Below the pieces are notes generated by a model that searched no databases, was not told where the DNA came from, and was given only the letters and a program-made list of their open reading frames with translations. The translations under genes were made by a program, and so were the position numbers. Below are positions 35,884-43,885 of a stretch of 64,000 bases of DNA, piece by piece; the first letter of the stretch is position 1; every line of letters starts with the position of its first letter. The DNA comes from Sediminicola sp047612485 (GTDB lineage Bacteria > Bacteroidota > Bacteroidia > Flavobacteriales > Flavobacteriaceae): positions 9,723 through 73,722 of the forward strand of contig JBLGAT010000003.1 in assembly GCA_047612485.1 (NCBI GenBank). The letters are read 5' to 3'.

Positions 35884-36696
35884 ATGAAATACATACTTAC
35901 TACTGTTTTGGCCCTATCTCTGATATCTTGTAAAGAAAAAGCAGAGGTAGTCCCCTTGGATGAAAGGGACAATATGCCCCAGGAAATAGTATATGGGGAG
36001 TATATTGGGGTGGAACCCACAAAACCAGAAGAAACAGAGGTTTATGAACCCGTACCCCCTACAGTCGAACCCTTCAGTAATAACGGCGCCCCTAGTGATG
36101 CCATTATGCTATTTGATGGAAATGGCCTTGATCAATGGATAAGCGCCAAGGACAGTACCGCTGCAGCATGGGATCTGAACAAGGACGGTAGTGTGATGGT
36201 TAAGGATTTAGCTGGTGACATACAGACCAAGCAGAATTTTGGGAGCGTGCAACTACATGTAGAATGGAAATCTCCAGCAGATATTCAACGAGAAGGTCAA
36301 AATAGGGCCAATAGCGGCGTTTTCCTTCAAGGAATTTATGAAGTGCAAGTATTGGACAATAATGACAATGATACGTACGTGAATGGCCAGGTTGGATCCA
36401 TATACAAACAACATGTGCCCTTGGCAAAGGCATCTGTGCCTAGCGGGGAATGGAATACATACGATATTATCTTTCATGAGCCTGTTTTCAATGAAGAGGG
36501 CAAGAAAATAAAATCGGGCACTATTACGGTTATACACAATGGTGTTTTAGTGCAAGATCACGTAGAGATAAAGGGCACCACCCCTTATATAGGCTGGCCA
36601 AAGAACGAAGCCCATGGAAAAGGACCTATAAAACTTCAAGACCACGGGGATAATAGTAGGGTGAGCTATAGAAATATCTGGGTAAGGGAATTGTAG
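35884..36696 (+). CDS. DUF1080 (3-keto-disaccharide hydrolase family) lipoprotein, copy 2
   Basis: A 270-residue lipoprotein whose start codon directly follows the stop of copy 1 (TAAATG). The lipobox is SLISCKEK near residue 16, followed by an acidic/proline-rich linker (about residues 20-70). The DUF1080 domain then shows IMLFDGNGLDQWIS, NSGVFLQGIYEVQVLDN and IKLQDHGDNSRVSYRNIWVRE. Tandem, diverged copies suggest different substrate linkages or successive steps. It ends the plus-strand part of the cluster. Confidence 0.87.
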   Translation: MKYILTTVLALSLISCKEKAEVVPLDERDNMPQEIVYGEYIGVEPTKPEETEVYEPVPPTVEPFSNNGAPSDAIMLFDGNGLDQWISAKDSTAAAWDLNKDGSVMVKDLAGDIQTKQNFGSVQLHVEWKSPADIQREGQNRANSGVFLQGIYEVQVLDNNDNDTYVNGQVGSIYKQHVPLAKASVPSGEWNTYDIIFHEPVFNEEGKKIKSGTITVIHNGVLVQDHVEIKGTTPYIGWPKNEAHGKGPIKLQDHGDNSRVSYRNIWVREL

Positions 36697-37051
36697 TAAT
36701 GCTCTCCGAGGATATAATAGTCATTGTTATCGCCCAGTAGAATCAATCGGTTTATAGGTATCGGAACCGGAGAAGCATGGCCAACCAACATATATGGAAT
36801 TATGCCAATATGATAGGGGCAAAAAATGTTCATAAAAGCGGGTGTTACAATACCTGTTTTGAGCGGGTTATGCTATTTACTACTGCAAAGATCCACAAAA
36901 TTTGTTGTCTCCTTTATAGTTTTCATTATTGGGATTGGAATGGGTTTTAATTGGAAGAAGATCCAGATCAATAGGTACTTCGATAAAAACGGCAATCCAA
37001 AAAAACTAAAACTGAATTTTAATTACCTTTGCCAAAATTTAAAATCATTTT
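36697..37051. other. 355-bp intergenic region
   Basis: No terminator follows the DUF1080 pair. The region holds the yicC -7 element at 37024 and two open frames that I reject as chance (36826-37119 plus; 36663-36833 minus). Nothing else is recognised. Confidence 0.5.
37024..37031 (+). promoter_or_regulatory. -7 element of the yicC-gmk-nadD operon
   Basis: TACCTTTG is a perfect TAnnTTTG, 20 bp before ATG 37052. Confidence 0.6.
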
Positions 37052-37909
37052 ATGATCCAATCCATGACAGGGTTCGGGAAGTACGTAGTGCAACTTCCTT
37101 CAAAGAAAATTACCATTGAAATAAAATCATTGAACAGCAAAAGTCTCGACTTAAATGCCCGTATCCCTTCAACATATAGGGAAAAGGAATTGGAGTTGAG
37201 AAAAATCATCGCCAGTTCATTGGAAAGGGGAAAGGTAGATTTTGGTTTGTATATGGAGTCTACAGGCAATGAAACTTCTTCTGTTATTAATGAAGGGGTT
37301 GTAAAAAGCTATATCCAACAGCTTAGGGCAATTGCAGATGGGGATGATGTGAAATTCTTGGAAATGGCAGTGCGCTTACCGGATGCCTTAAAGACAGAAA
37401 GAGACGATATAGATGAAGAGGAATATGACGCCATTTTGGAGGCCCTTGCCAATGCGCTGAAGGAGATCAACATCTTTAGATCTGAGGAAGGCCATGTATT
37501 GGAAAAGGATTTCTTGGAAAGGATTGCTACCCTGAATCGCTTACTGGAAGAGGTAAAGGCTATGGATGCAGACCGACTTTCAATGGTCCGGGAGCGATTG
37601 GAAAAAGCCGTTTCCGACCTGAAAGCAGACTTGGATGCCAATCGGTTTGAACAGGAATTGATCTATTATTTGGAGAAATACGATATTACGGAAGAGAAAG
37701 TACGCCTGGCCAATCATTTGGATTATTTTGCCACAGCACTAAAATCAGATGATTCCAACGGTAAGAAACTAGGCTTTATAAGTCAGGAAATTGGTCGGGA
37801 AATAAATACAATTGGTTCCAAGGCCAATTACGCCCCAATGCAACAGCTCGTCGTGCAAATGAAAGATGAGTTGGAAAAAATTAAGGAACAAATGCTAAAC
37901 GTACTGTAA
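37052..37909 (+). CDS. yicC: YicC/YloC family endoribonuclease
   Basis: A 285-residue protein of the YicC family, now known to have endoribonuclease activity in other bacteria. The N-terminus MIQSMTGFGK and the C-terminal GREINTIGSKAN...VQMKDELEKIKEQMLNVL are the family's two conserved blocks, and the length is normal. It overlaps gmk by one base. The yicC-gmk neighbourhood is widely conserved in bacteria. Confidence 0.92.
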   Translation: MIQSMTGFGKYVVQLPSKKITIEIKSLNSKSLDLNARIPSTYREKELELRKIIASSLERGKVDFGLYMESTGNETSSVINEGVVKSYIQQLRAIADGDDVKFLEMAVRLPDALKTERDDIDEEEYDAILEALANALKEINIFRSEEGHVLEKDFLERIATLNRLLEEVKAMDADRLSMVRERLEKAVSDLKADLDANRFEQELIYYLEKYDITEEKVRLANHLDYFATALKSDDSNGKKLGFISQEIGREINTIGSKANYAPMQQLVVQMKDELEKIKEQMLNVL

Positions 37910-38493
37910 TGGAGGAAGGAAAGCTCATCATTTTTTCGGCACCGTCAGGAAGTGGAAAAACAACCATTACCAAATATTTATTGGAGCAACCAGAATTGAA
38001 CTTAGCTTTTTCTGTTTCGGCCACTTCCAGACCTAGAAGGGGAAAGGAGAAACATGGGGAACATTATTATTTCATGTCCATTTCCGAGTTCAAAAACCAT
38101 ATCAAGAACGATGATTTTTTGGAATGGGAAGAAGTATATAGGGACAATTTTTATGGAACTTTAAAAAGCGAAGTGGAACGAATATGGGCCATGGGTAAAA
38201 ATGTCATTTTTGATATTGACGTTGTAGGTGGACTTCGAATAAAGAAGAAATTTCCGGAAAACACATTGGCGGTTTTTGTAAAACCTCCCAGTGTGGACGA
38301 ACTGAAAATAAGACTTAAAAAACGCAGTACGGAAAGTGATGATAAGATCAATATGCGGATCGCCAAGGCATCTGTTGAACTGGCAACAGCCCCACAATTT
38401 GACATGATTATCAAAAATTACGAATTGGAGATCGCGTTAAAAGAAGCCTATGACCTAGTAGCCAATTTTGTTGGGGTAAAACAGGAAAAGTAA
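37909..38493 (+). CDS. gmk: Guanylate kinase
   Basis: A 194-residue kinase that converts GMP to GDP. The P-loop is SAPSGSGKTTI near residue 12. The GMP-binding region follows with SVSATSRPRRGKEKHGEHYYF near residue 36, and the lid and C-terminal helices are intact. It is the second gene of the yicC-gmk-nadD operon. Confidence 0.96.
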   Translation: MEEGKLIIFSAPSGSGKTTITKYLLEQPELNLAFSVSATSRPRRGKEKHGEHYYFMSISEFKNHIKNDDFLEWEEVYRDNFYGTLKSEVERIWAMGKNVIFDIDVVGGLRIKKKFPENTLAVFVKPPSVDELKIRLKKRSTESDDKINMRIAKASVELATAPQFDMIIKNYELEIALKEAYDLVANFVGVKQEK

Positions 38494-38515
38494 AGGCATA
38501 GACTAGAAATAAAAA

Positions 38516-39100
38516 ATGAAGAAGGTAGGTCTATATTTTGGCACGTTTAACCCAATCCATATTGGCCATTTGGTAATAGCCAACCATATGGTAGAATTTT
38601 CAGATCTCGATGAAGTTTGGATGGTCATCACTCCCCATAGTCCCTTTAAGAAAAAGAAAACCCTTTTGGATAACAACCATAGGTACGAAATGGTCTATGA
38701 GGCAACCAAAGATTATCCAAATATACATCCTAGTAAGATAGAATTTGACCTTCCCCAACCAAATTATACTGTAAATACCTTGGTGCATTTGGCCGAGAAG
38801 TACGGGACAGGTTATGAGTTTTCATTGATGATGGGGGAAGATAATCTTAAGGGATTACATAAATGGAAGAATTATGAGGCCATACTGGAACAACATCAGA
38901 TTTATGTTTATCCCAGGATTTCAGAAGGGGAGGTGGACCACAATTTTAAAGGACATCCAAAAATTTCCCATATTGATGCGCCGATCATGGAAATTTCATC
39001 CACCTTTATTCGCAAACAGCACAAGGCCGGTAAAAATATAAGACCCCTGTTGCCAGAGAATGTTTGGATTTATTTGGAAGAAATGAATTTTTATAGGTAA
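38516..39100 (+). CDS. nadD: Nicotinate-nucleotide adenylyltransferase
   Basis: A 194-residue enzyme that adenylates nicotinate mononucleotide in NAD synthesis. The nucleotidyltransferase motif GTFNPIHIGHL is at residue 9 and the second motif ISSTFIRK near residue 161. Last gene of the operon. Its final 10 bp overlap the convergent PepSY-like gene. Confidence 0.95.
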   Translation: MKKVGLYFGTFNPIHIGHLVIANHMVEFSDLDEVWMVITPHSPFKKKKTLLDNNHRYEMVYEATKDYPNIHPSKIEFDLPQPNYTVNTLVHLAEKYGTGYEFSLMMGEDNLKGLHKWKNYEAILEQHQIYVYPRISEGEVDHNFKGHPKISHIDAPIMEISSTFIRKQHKAGKNIRPLLPENVWIYLEEMNFYR

Positions 39101-39597
39101 TTGCCCTTTTCGTCCAACTTTACTTTAAGGGACCTTTTTCTTTTCTTCAACTTAATTTTAAAGGTCCTATTAACTCCTTTTTGATGGTTGTAATCTATGA
39201 GGTACACATCATCAACAATTTTCCACCCTGGATATTTATTTTCTAAAGCTTGTAGTACAGCATTTGGAAGGTCTAGATTCTTGAACCTTTCTATAGTTCT
39301 CAAAATTTTACCATCCTCATCATATACGGCTACAATTTTACCTTCTGGCATATAAAAGGACACTGTGTAAAACGGATATTCATCTTCAAAAATAGCCTCT
39401 TTTTTTATCTTGTAGCTCGCAACTTTACGCTCTAATATCTTAACAGGGGCAGGCGACTCTTTGGAATCAATACTGCTCAGATATTTATAGTTGACCGCGG
39501 TTACGACCACTTCCGAAAGTTCTTCAGTTTTTGGATCTTGGGCCCATAAATGGGAAGTCATGATAAGAGAAATAAAGAAGCAAAGTGCAGTTTTCAT
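39091..39597 (-). CDS. Secreted PepSY-like protein, paralogue 1
   Basis: A 168-residue secreted protein with a signal peptide (cleavage near LWAQ). A linker contains LSEVVVTAVNYKYL. A PepSY-like (beta-lactamase-inhibitor-like) fold then covers about residues 80-168, with LPNAVLQALENKYPGWKI and LKVKLDEKGNYL. It shares length, order and most motifs with the gene at 43147. Such proteins sit in the periplasm and are thought to inhibit or chaperone peptidases. ATG 39597 was chosen over an ATG two codons upstream. Automatic annotation as a nadD-related protein would be spurious, from the neighbouring gene. Confidence 0.75.
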   Translation of the reverse strand: MKTALCFFISLIMTSHLWAQDPKTEELSEVVVTAVNYKYLSSIDSKESPAPVKILERKVASYKIKKEAIFEDEYPFYTVSFYMPEGKIVAVYDEDGKILRTIERFKNLDLPNAVLQALENKYPGWKIVDDVYLIDYNHQKGVNRTFKIKLKKRKRSLKVKLDEKGNYL

Positions 39598-39684
39598 GTG
39601 CAATTATTTGTTTTTAAAAAATATCATTTTAAGGTAACAAAAGCTATGAGCAATGTCAGTTTTATAGGCAGCTCCAACATCATC

Positions 39685-40395
39685 TTATTTCTTGGATAGT
39701 ATATCTGTTCCAAGGTATTTGTTATCCTTGTTGTAATACCAGGCCCTTGATTTGGGCATTTTAATTTCGTTTATAGTTTCTTCCCCCGTTAATAGGATGT
39801 ATTCCCCATCGTTTTTAGATTCATCATGAAAAAATTGGTAGACCTCCATGGCATATGATAATGGGTCAAAATAGAAATACCACGTATCCCCGCCTACACC
39901 TTCTTCATAGGTTACCTTTAACACCAGATACTCCTTGTTTTTAAATATTTTCGTATCTACTTTAGGGTCTATGATGGTTCCTGGATCTTTTAATTTCATG
40001 GGAAGACCATATAGATAAGAGTAATAATCTTTCATCATGGTTGCCCTTTCACAATTGAGATTAAAGGTTTTCCGTTCTGTCTTTGATATCTCTTCACTGC
40101 CATTTAATCTCAATAAACAATCTCTACCATCCAAAACAGATTCCATGGCATTTGCTTCTTTTTTCACAGTTAAACTAAAAAGTTCTTCTGGGATATTGAT
40201 ATGTACCCTGCTTTTTCTCTCACTATTGTCAGGTGTTGTCATGGTCACCGTAAATTCGCCATTAAATGATGGCCAATTATCATTTGGATCGTGGTGGTCA
40301 ATAGCATTTTGCAATAGCTGATTGCCAGTTAAACTTTGGGAAACCCCCGAGAATGGAATGGTGAACAGGAAGACAGTGTAAATTATTCTCAACAT
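39685..40395 (-). CDS. Secreted DUF6503-type protein
   Basis: A 236-residue exported protein with a signal peptide ending near FSGVSQ. It shows features of the flavobacterial DUF6503/outer-membrane lipoprotein-sorting-like fold: GNQLLQNAIDHHDPNDNWP at the N-terminus, FNLNCERATMMKDYYSYLYGLPMK in the middle and a set of beta-strands ending in DTWYFYFDPLSYAM and EYILLTGEE. The fold resembles LolA/LolB lipid-binding barrels. The specific function is unknown. Start at ATG 40395 (MLRIIYTV) was chosen because it begins the hydrophobic core. Confidence 0.65.
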   Translation of the reverse strand: MLRIIYTVFLFTIPFSGVSQSLTGNQLLQNAIDHHDPNDNWPSFNGEFTVTMTTPDNSERKSRVHINIPEELFSLTVKKEANAMESVLDGRDCLLRLNGSEEISKTERKTFNLNCERATMMKDYYSYLYGLPMKLKDPGTIIDPKVDTKIFKNKEYLVLKVTYEEGVGGDTWYFYFDPLSYAMEVYQFFHDESKNDGEYILLTGEETINEIKMPKSRAWYYNKDNKYLGTDILSKK

Positions 40396-40576
40396 AACTT
40401 TACTTTTATGAATGTACAAGGTAAGTTTTTTATGGGTTAGGCTAGATATCTGATTTACTGGAAGCGAGCTATTTTTCGTTAGAAGCGTTACCCTATGTTT
40501 TGTTAATATTCCAAAAAAACACGGAATAGCATTTGATTAGTACTATTTTAGAAGACATAAAAGATACTTTCCCACA

Positions 40577-43075
40577 ATGAAAAAATTAATACCGTTTTTA
40601 ATGCTCTCCTTGTTTTTTATTTCAATACCTGTAAATGGACAAAAACGGAATAAAAAGGAGGATTCAAAAGTTCCCACAAATTTTAATGATGCTACCAAAT
40701 CTAAAGATAAAAATGGAATCAAAAATTATAGTGAGGTAATTACAATAGATGCAATTACTGACGTTGGACTTTTTACGGTCCACAAAATAAAAGAGGAGTT
40801 TTATTATGAAATACCGTTCGATAAATTAAAAAAGGAAATGCTTTGGGTAAGTAGAATATCTCAACTTCCACAGGGATTGGGAGGAGGATATTTCAATGCG
40901 GGTACTAAGACAAACGAACAAGTGGTACAGTGGATACGATTTCAGGATAAAATCTTGCTAAAAGTCAAATCCTATGCAAATGTTGCCGACAGTACCAAAG
41001 CGATCCATAATTCGGTGGTCGTCAATAATTATGAGCCCACCCTTTTCGCCTTTGATATAAAAGCCTTTAATACAGATACCACTGCTGTGGTCATTAATGT
41101 GACCCCGCTCTTTAATACAGATGTTGCGGCAATAAGCGGACTCTCCTCGAGGTTGCGCAAGCAGTACAAAGTGAAGAAATTGGAATCTTCCCTTAGTTTT
41201 ATCAATGGGATAAAAAGTTTTCCCGAGAACATTGAGGTAAAGCAGGATCTCACCTATAGTGCCTCGGAACCACCATCATTTTCAGATATGGAGTCTATAA
41301 GTCTGCAGATGAACCAATCCATGATATTGTTGCCAAAAGAGCCTATGCGACCAAGAACCTATGACCCAAGGGTGGGATTTTTTACCGTAAGCCAATACGA
41401 TTATGGGAGCAAGGAATTAAAGGCGGACCAAAAAACATACATTAGAAGATGGCGCTTGGAACCTAAAGACCCCGAGGCATATGCCAGGGGAGAATTGGTA
41501 GAGCCAGTAAAACCTATTGTTTATTACTTGGATCCTGGGACCCCGGAGAATCTTCGGGAGTATATTAAACAAGGAATAGAGGAATGGCAAAAACCCTTTG
41601 AGACTGCAGGGTTCAAAAATGCAATTTTGGCTAAAGATGCACCCACAGCCGAGGAGGATCCCGAATTCAGCCCTGAGGATGTGCGATATTCTGTAGTAAG
41701 ATACGTGGCCAGTACCACAAGAAACGCTACGGGGCCAAGTGTATCTGATCCTAGAAGTGGTGAAATTATAGAAAGCGACATAATATGGTACCACAATCAT
41801 TTGAGGAGTTACAGAAATAGATATCTATTGGAAACAGGTGCGGCCAATCCTTCAGCGAGGACATTGAACACTCCTGAAGGGGAAATAGGGGAGATGATGC
41901 GTATGGTCATTGCCCACGAAGTAGGTCATGCGCTTGGCTTTCCACATAATATGGCAGCCAGTTATGCGTATCCTGTTGATTCTTTGAGAAACGGGGCATT
42001 TACCCAGGAAAATGGAATTGCGGCAAGTATTATGGACTATGCCCGATATAATTACGTAGCACAACCAGAGGATGAAAATATTCGGTTCATTCGCCAAATA
42101 GGCCCATACGATCATTATGCAACCAATTGGGGCTATAGGCTAATTCCGACTGCCACAGCTATGGAAGAGGAAAAGGATACGCTAAATCAATGGATTCGTA
42201 AACACGAATTGGATCCCAAATATAAATTTGGTAGACAATCCAGTAGGTTTGATCCTCAATCACAAACAGAAAGTATAGGGAATGACCCTATCAAGGCAGG
42301 TGATTATGGGTTGAAAAATCTAAAATTCGTGGCACAGAACCTTAAAAGTTGGACCTCGGATCAGACCAATGATTATGGAGATCTGGAAGAATTGTATGGT
42401 GAATTGTTGGGTGTTTATAGTAGGTATGTGGGTCATGTGGTCACTAATATTGGGGGGGTTTATGAAAATTTAAAAACCCCCGAACAAGATGGGGTTGTAT
42501 ATACCCATGTATCTCCGGAAGTGCAGAAATCATCCATGGTCTGGTTACAGCTAAATATATTTTCAACACCGTCGTGGCTCATAGATAAGGATATATTATT
42601 GAATATAGACCATGCGGGATATTTTGAAGGTCTCAGAAAAGTACAAGAAAGACATATTGACGGCCTGCTAAGTTTTGATAGGATTGGGAGAATGATGGAC
42701 GCTGAAACTACCAAAGTGAGTTTTTACAGTGCTTTGGACATGCTAAAGGACCTAAGGACGGGGGTATGGAGTGAAGTGGGAAGAGGGGCCAATGTGGATA
42801 TTTTCCGTAGGAACCTTCAAAGGACGTATTTGGATAGAATGGCCTTTTTGATGGTGGATAAAGGACCAGAGAAAAGAAACAATGGTTCTGACTTTGAAAG
42901 TGCTTTTGTTTTTGATGTGAGCACTTCAGATGTACATACGCTCGTAAGGGGGGAACTCAAAACCTTGAGAATTAGATTACAGGGGGCAAAAAACAGAGCT
43001 GTCAATACAATTACAAGGTATCATTATGAAGACGCCATTGCAAGAATAGATCAGTTGCTGGAGCCAGGGAAATAG
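40577..43075 (+). CDS. Secreted zinc metalloprotease (DUF5117/DUF4953 family)
   Basis: An 832-residue exported metallopeptidase. It has a signal peptide (MLSLFFISIPVNGQ), DUF5118/DUF5117-like N-terminal domains (residues about 30-380) and a metzincin-like catalytic domain. The zinc motif is HEVGHALGFPH (HExxHxxGxxH, His about 446-456), and a downstream Met-turn candidate lies in ASIMDYARYNY. The C-terminal part is helical. Its substrates are unknown. It lies between the two PepSY-like paralogues, whose family is linked to peptidase control. Confidence 0.85.
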   Translation: MKKLIPFLMLSLFFISIPVNGQKRNKKEDSKVPTNFNDATKSKDKNGIKNYSEVITIDAITDVGLFTVHKIKEEFYYEIPFDKLKKEMLWVSRISQLPQGLGGGYFNAGTKTNEQVVQWIRFQDKILLKVKSYANVADSTKAIHNSVVVNNYEPTLFAFDIKAFNTDTTAVVINVTPLFNTDVAAISGLSSRLRKQYKVKKLESSLSFINGIKSFPENIEVKQDLTYSASEPPSFSDMESISLQMNQSMILLPKEPMRPRTYDPRVGFFTVSQYDYGSKELKADQKTYIRRWRLEPKDPEAYARGELVEPVKPIVYYLDPGTPENLREYIKQGIEEWQKPFETAGFKNAILAKDAPTAEEDPEFSPEDVRYSVVRYVASTTRNATGPSVSDPRSGEIIESDIIWYHNHLRSYRNRYLLETGAANPSARTLNTPEGEIGEMMRMVIAHEVGHALGFPHNMAASYAYPVDSLRNGAFTQENGIAASIMDYARYNYVAQPEDENIRFIRQIGPYDHYATNWGYRLIPTATAMEEEKDTLNQWIRKHELDPKYKFGRQSSRFDPQSQTESIGNDPIKAGDYGLKNLKFVAQNLKSWTSDQTNDYGDLEELYGELLGVYSRYVGHVVTNIGGVYENLKTPEQDGVVYTHVSPEVQKSSMVWLQLNIFSTPSWLIDKDILLNIDHAGYFEGLRKVQERHIDGLLSFDRIGRMMDAETTKVSFYSALDMLKDLRTGVWSEVGRGANVDIFRRNLQRTYLDRMAFLMVDKGPEKRNNGSDFESAFVFDVSTSDVHTLVRGELKTLRIRLQGAKNRAVNTITRYHYEDAIARIDQLLEPGK

Positions 43076-43094
43076 ATAAGATAGATTTATTAAT

Positions 43095-43133
43095 AAAAAG
43101 GGTCCATCTTATAAAAGTGGACCCTTTTTTTTT
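43095..43133. terminator. Bidirectional terminator of the metalloprotease gene
   Basis: AAAAGGGTCCA (43096-43106) pairs with TGGACCCTTTT (43118-43128), followed by T-runs. It lies between the convergent metalloprotease and PepSY genes. Confidence 0.85.
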
Positions 43134-43146
43134 GAATATTTGGCGC

Positions 43147-43653
43147 CTATAAAAAGGTTCCTGACTCATCAACTTTCACCCTCATTCGTTCGTCTCCATT
43201 CTTTAGTTTTAGCTTGTAGGTCTTTTTAGATCCTTTTTCATCTGTATAGTTTACTAGGTAGACATCGGATTCAACCTCCCATTTTGGAAACCTATTCAAT
43301 ATTGCTTTAGCAACGGTTTCAGGTAATCTTACATCTTTAAATTTCTCGATGGTCCTTATGATCTGTCCATCTGCGTTGTAAACCGCAACAATTTTACCTT
43401 CCGGAATAAAGAAGGATACTGTGTAGAAGTCATATTCATCACTGTAGAGTTCTGAATCCTTAATATTGTAGGCTGCAGCTTTTCTTTCCAGCATTTTTAC
43501 AGGAAGTGCCACCTCCTCGTTTGTAGTGGCATTAAGGTATTTGTAATTTACTGCGGTAACCACAACTTCAGATAGCTGCTCGGTCTTTACAATTTGGGAA
43601 AAACCTTGGCTGGCAAGGCCAAAAACAAATAAACCAAATAATAATTTTTTCAT
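43147..43653 (-). CDS. Secreted PepSY-like protein, paralogue 2
   Basis: A 168-residue exported protein with a signal peptide (MKKLLFGLFVFGLASQGFSQ). It contains the same LSEVVVTAVNYKYL linker as the paralogue at 39091, then PVKMLERKAAAYNI, YTVSFFIPEGKIVAVY and a PepSY-like domain with LPETVAKAILNRFPKWEV and MRVKVDESGTFL. Length and layout equal those of paralogue 1. It has its own promoter with a palindrome over the -33 region. The function is unknown. Confidence 0.75.
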   Translation of the reverse strand: MKKLLFGLFVFGLASQGFSQIVKTEQLSEVVVTAVNYKYLNATTNEEVALPVKMLERKAAAYNIKDSELYSDEYDFYTVSFFIPEGKIVAVYNADGQIIRTIEKFKDVRLPETVAKAILNRFPKWEVESDVYLVNYTDEKGSKKTYKLKLKNGDERMRVKVDESGTFL

Positions 43654-43695
43654 AATAAGAGTTTTTAAAATTAGCGGTTGTACTTAAGTATGTCC

Positions 43696-43738
43696 CAAAA
43701 ATATTTTTTATGGCCAAGCCTGACAATGATAATTGTCA
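43696..43738 (-). promoter_or_regulatory. Promoter of PepSY-like paralogue 2 with operator-like palindrome
   Basis: The minus strand has a perfect -7 element TATTTTTG (43703-43696). A TTG at 43726-43724 lies 20 bp upstream as the -33. The palindrome TGACAATGATAATTGTCA (43721-43738; 7-bp arms, 4-bp spacer) covers that -33, so a bound dimer would block or aid polymerase. The predicted start of transcription is about 37 bp before the ATG. Confidence 0.55.
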
Positions 43739-43821
43739 TGTTCAAAGGTTTGGGGGCTTGATGCTTATGTATATGACCTGACCAGCCGTGATGGTTTTCA
43801 TAAATCAGGGGAAAGACCAAA

Positions 43822-43866
43822 GAAAAAAAAAGGTCTGGGAAAACTTAGTTTACCCAGACCTTTAAA
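43822..43866 (-). terminator. Terminator of the PiT phosphate transporter gene
   Basis: AAAGGTCTGGG (43829-43839) pairs with CCCAGACCTTT (43853-43863). On the minus strand the stem is followed by about nine T. Confidence 0.85.
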
Positions 43867-43885
43867 AATTAAAGTGTAAATCGTA

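Noticed and set aside
36663..36833. Minus-strand open frame of 56 codons after the DUF1080 pair
   Set aside because: It runs antisense into the end of the second DUF1080 gene, has no promoter and no recognised similarity.
36826..37119. Plus-strand open frame of 97 codons with a hydrophobic start, before yicC
   Set aside because: It overlaps the yicC start by 68 bp in another frame and runs through the yicC -7 promoter element. Its second half is compositionally odd.
39091..39597. Reading the first PepSY-like protein as part of nadD function
   Set aside because: It is convergent with nadD, secreted, and has no nucleotidyltransferase motif.
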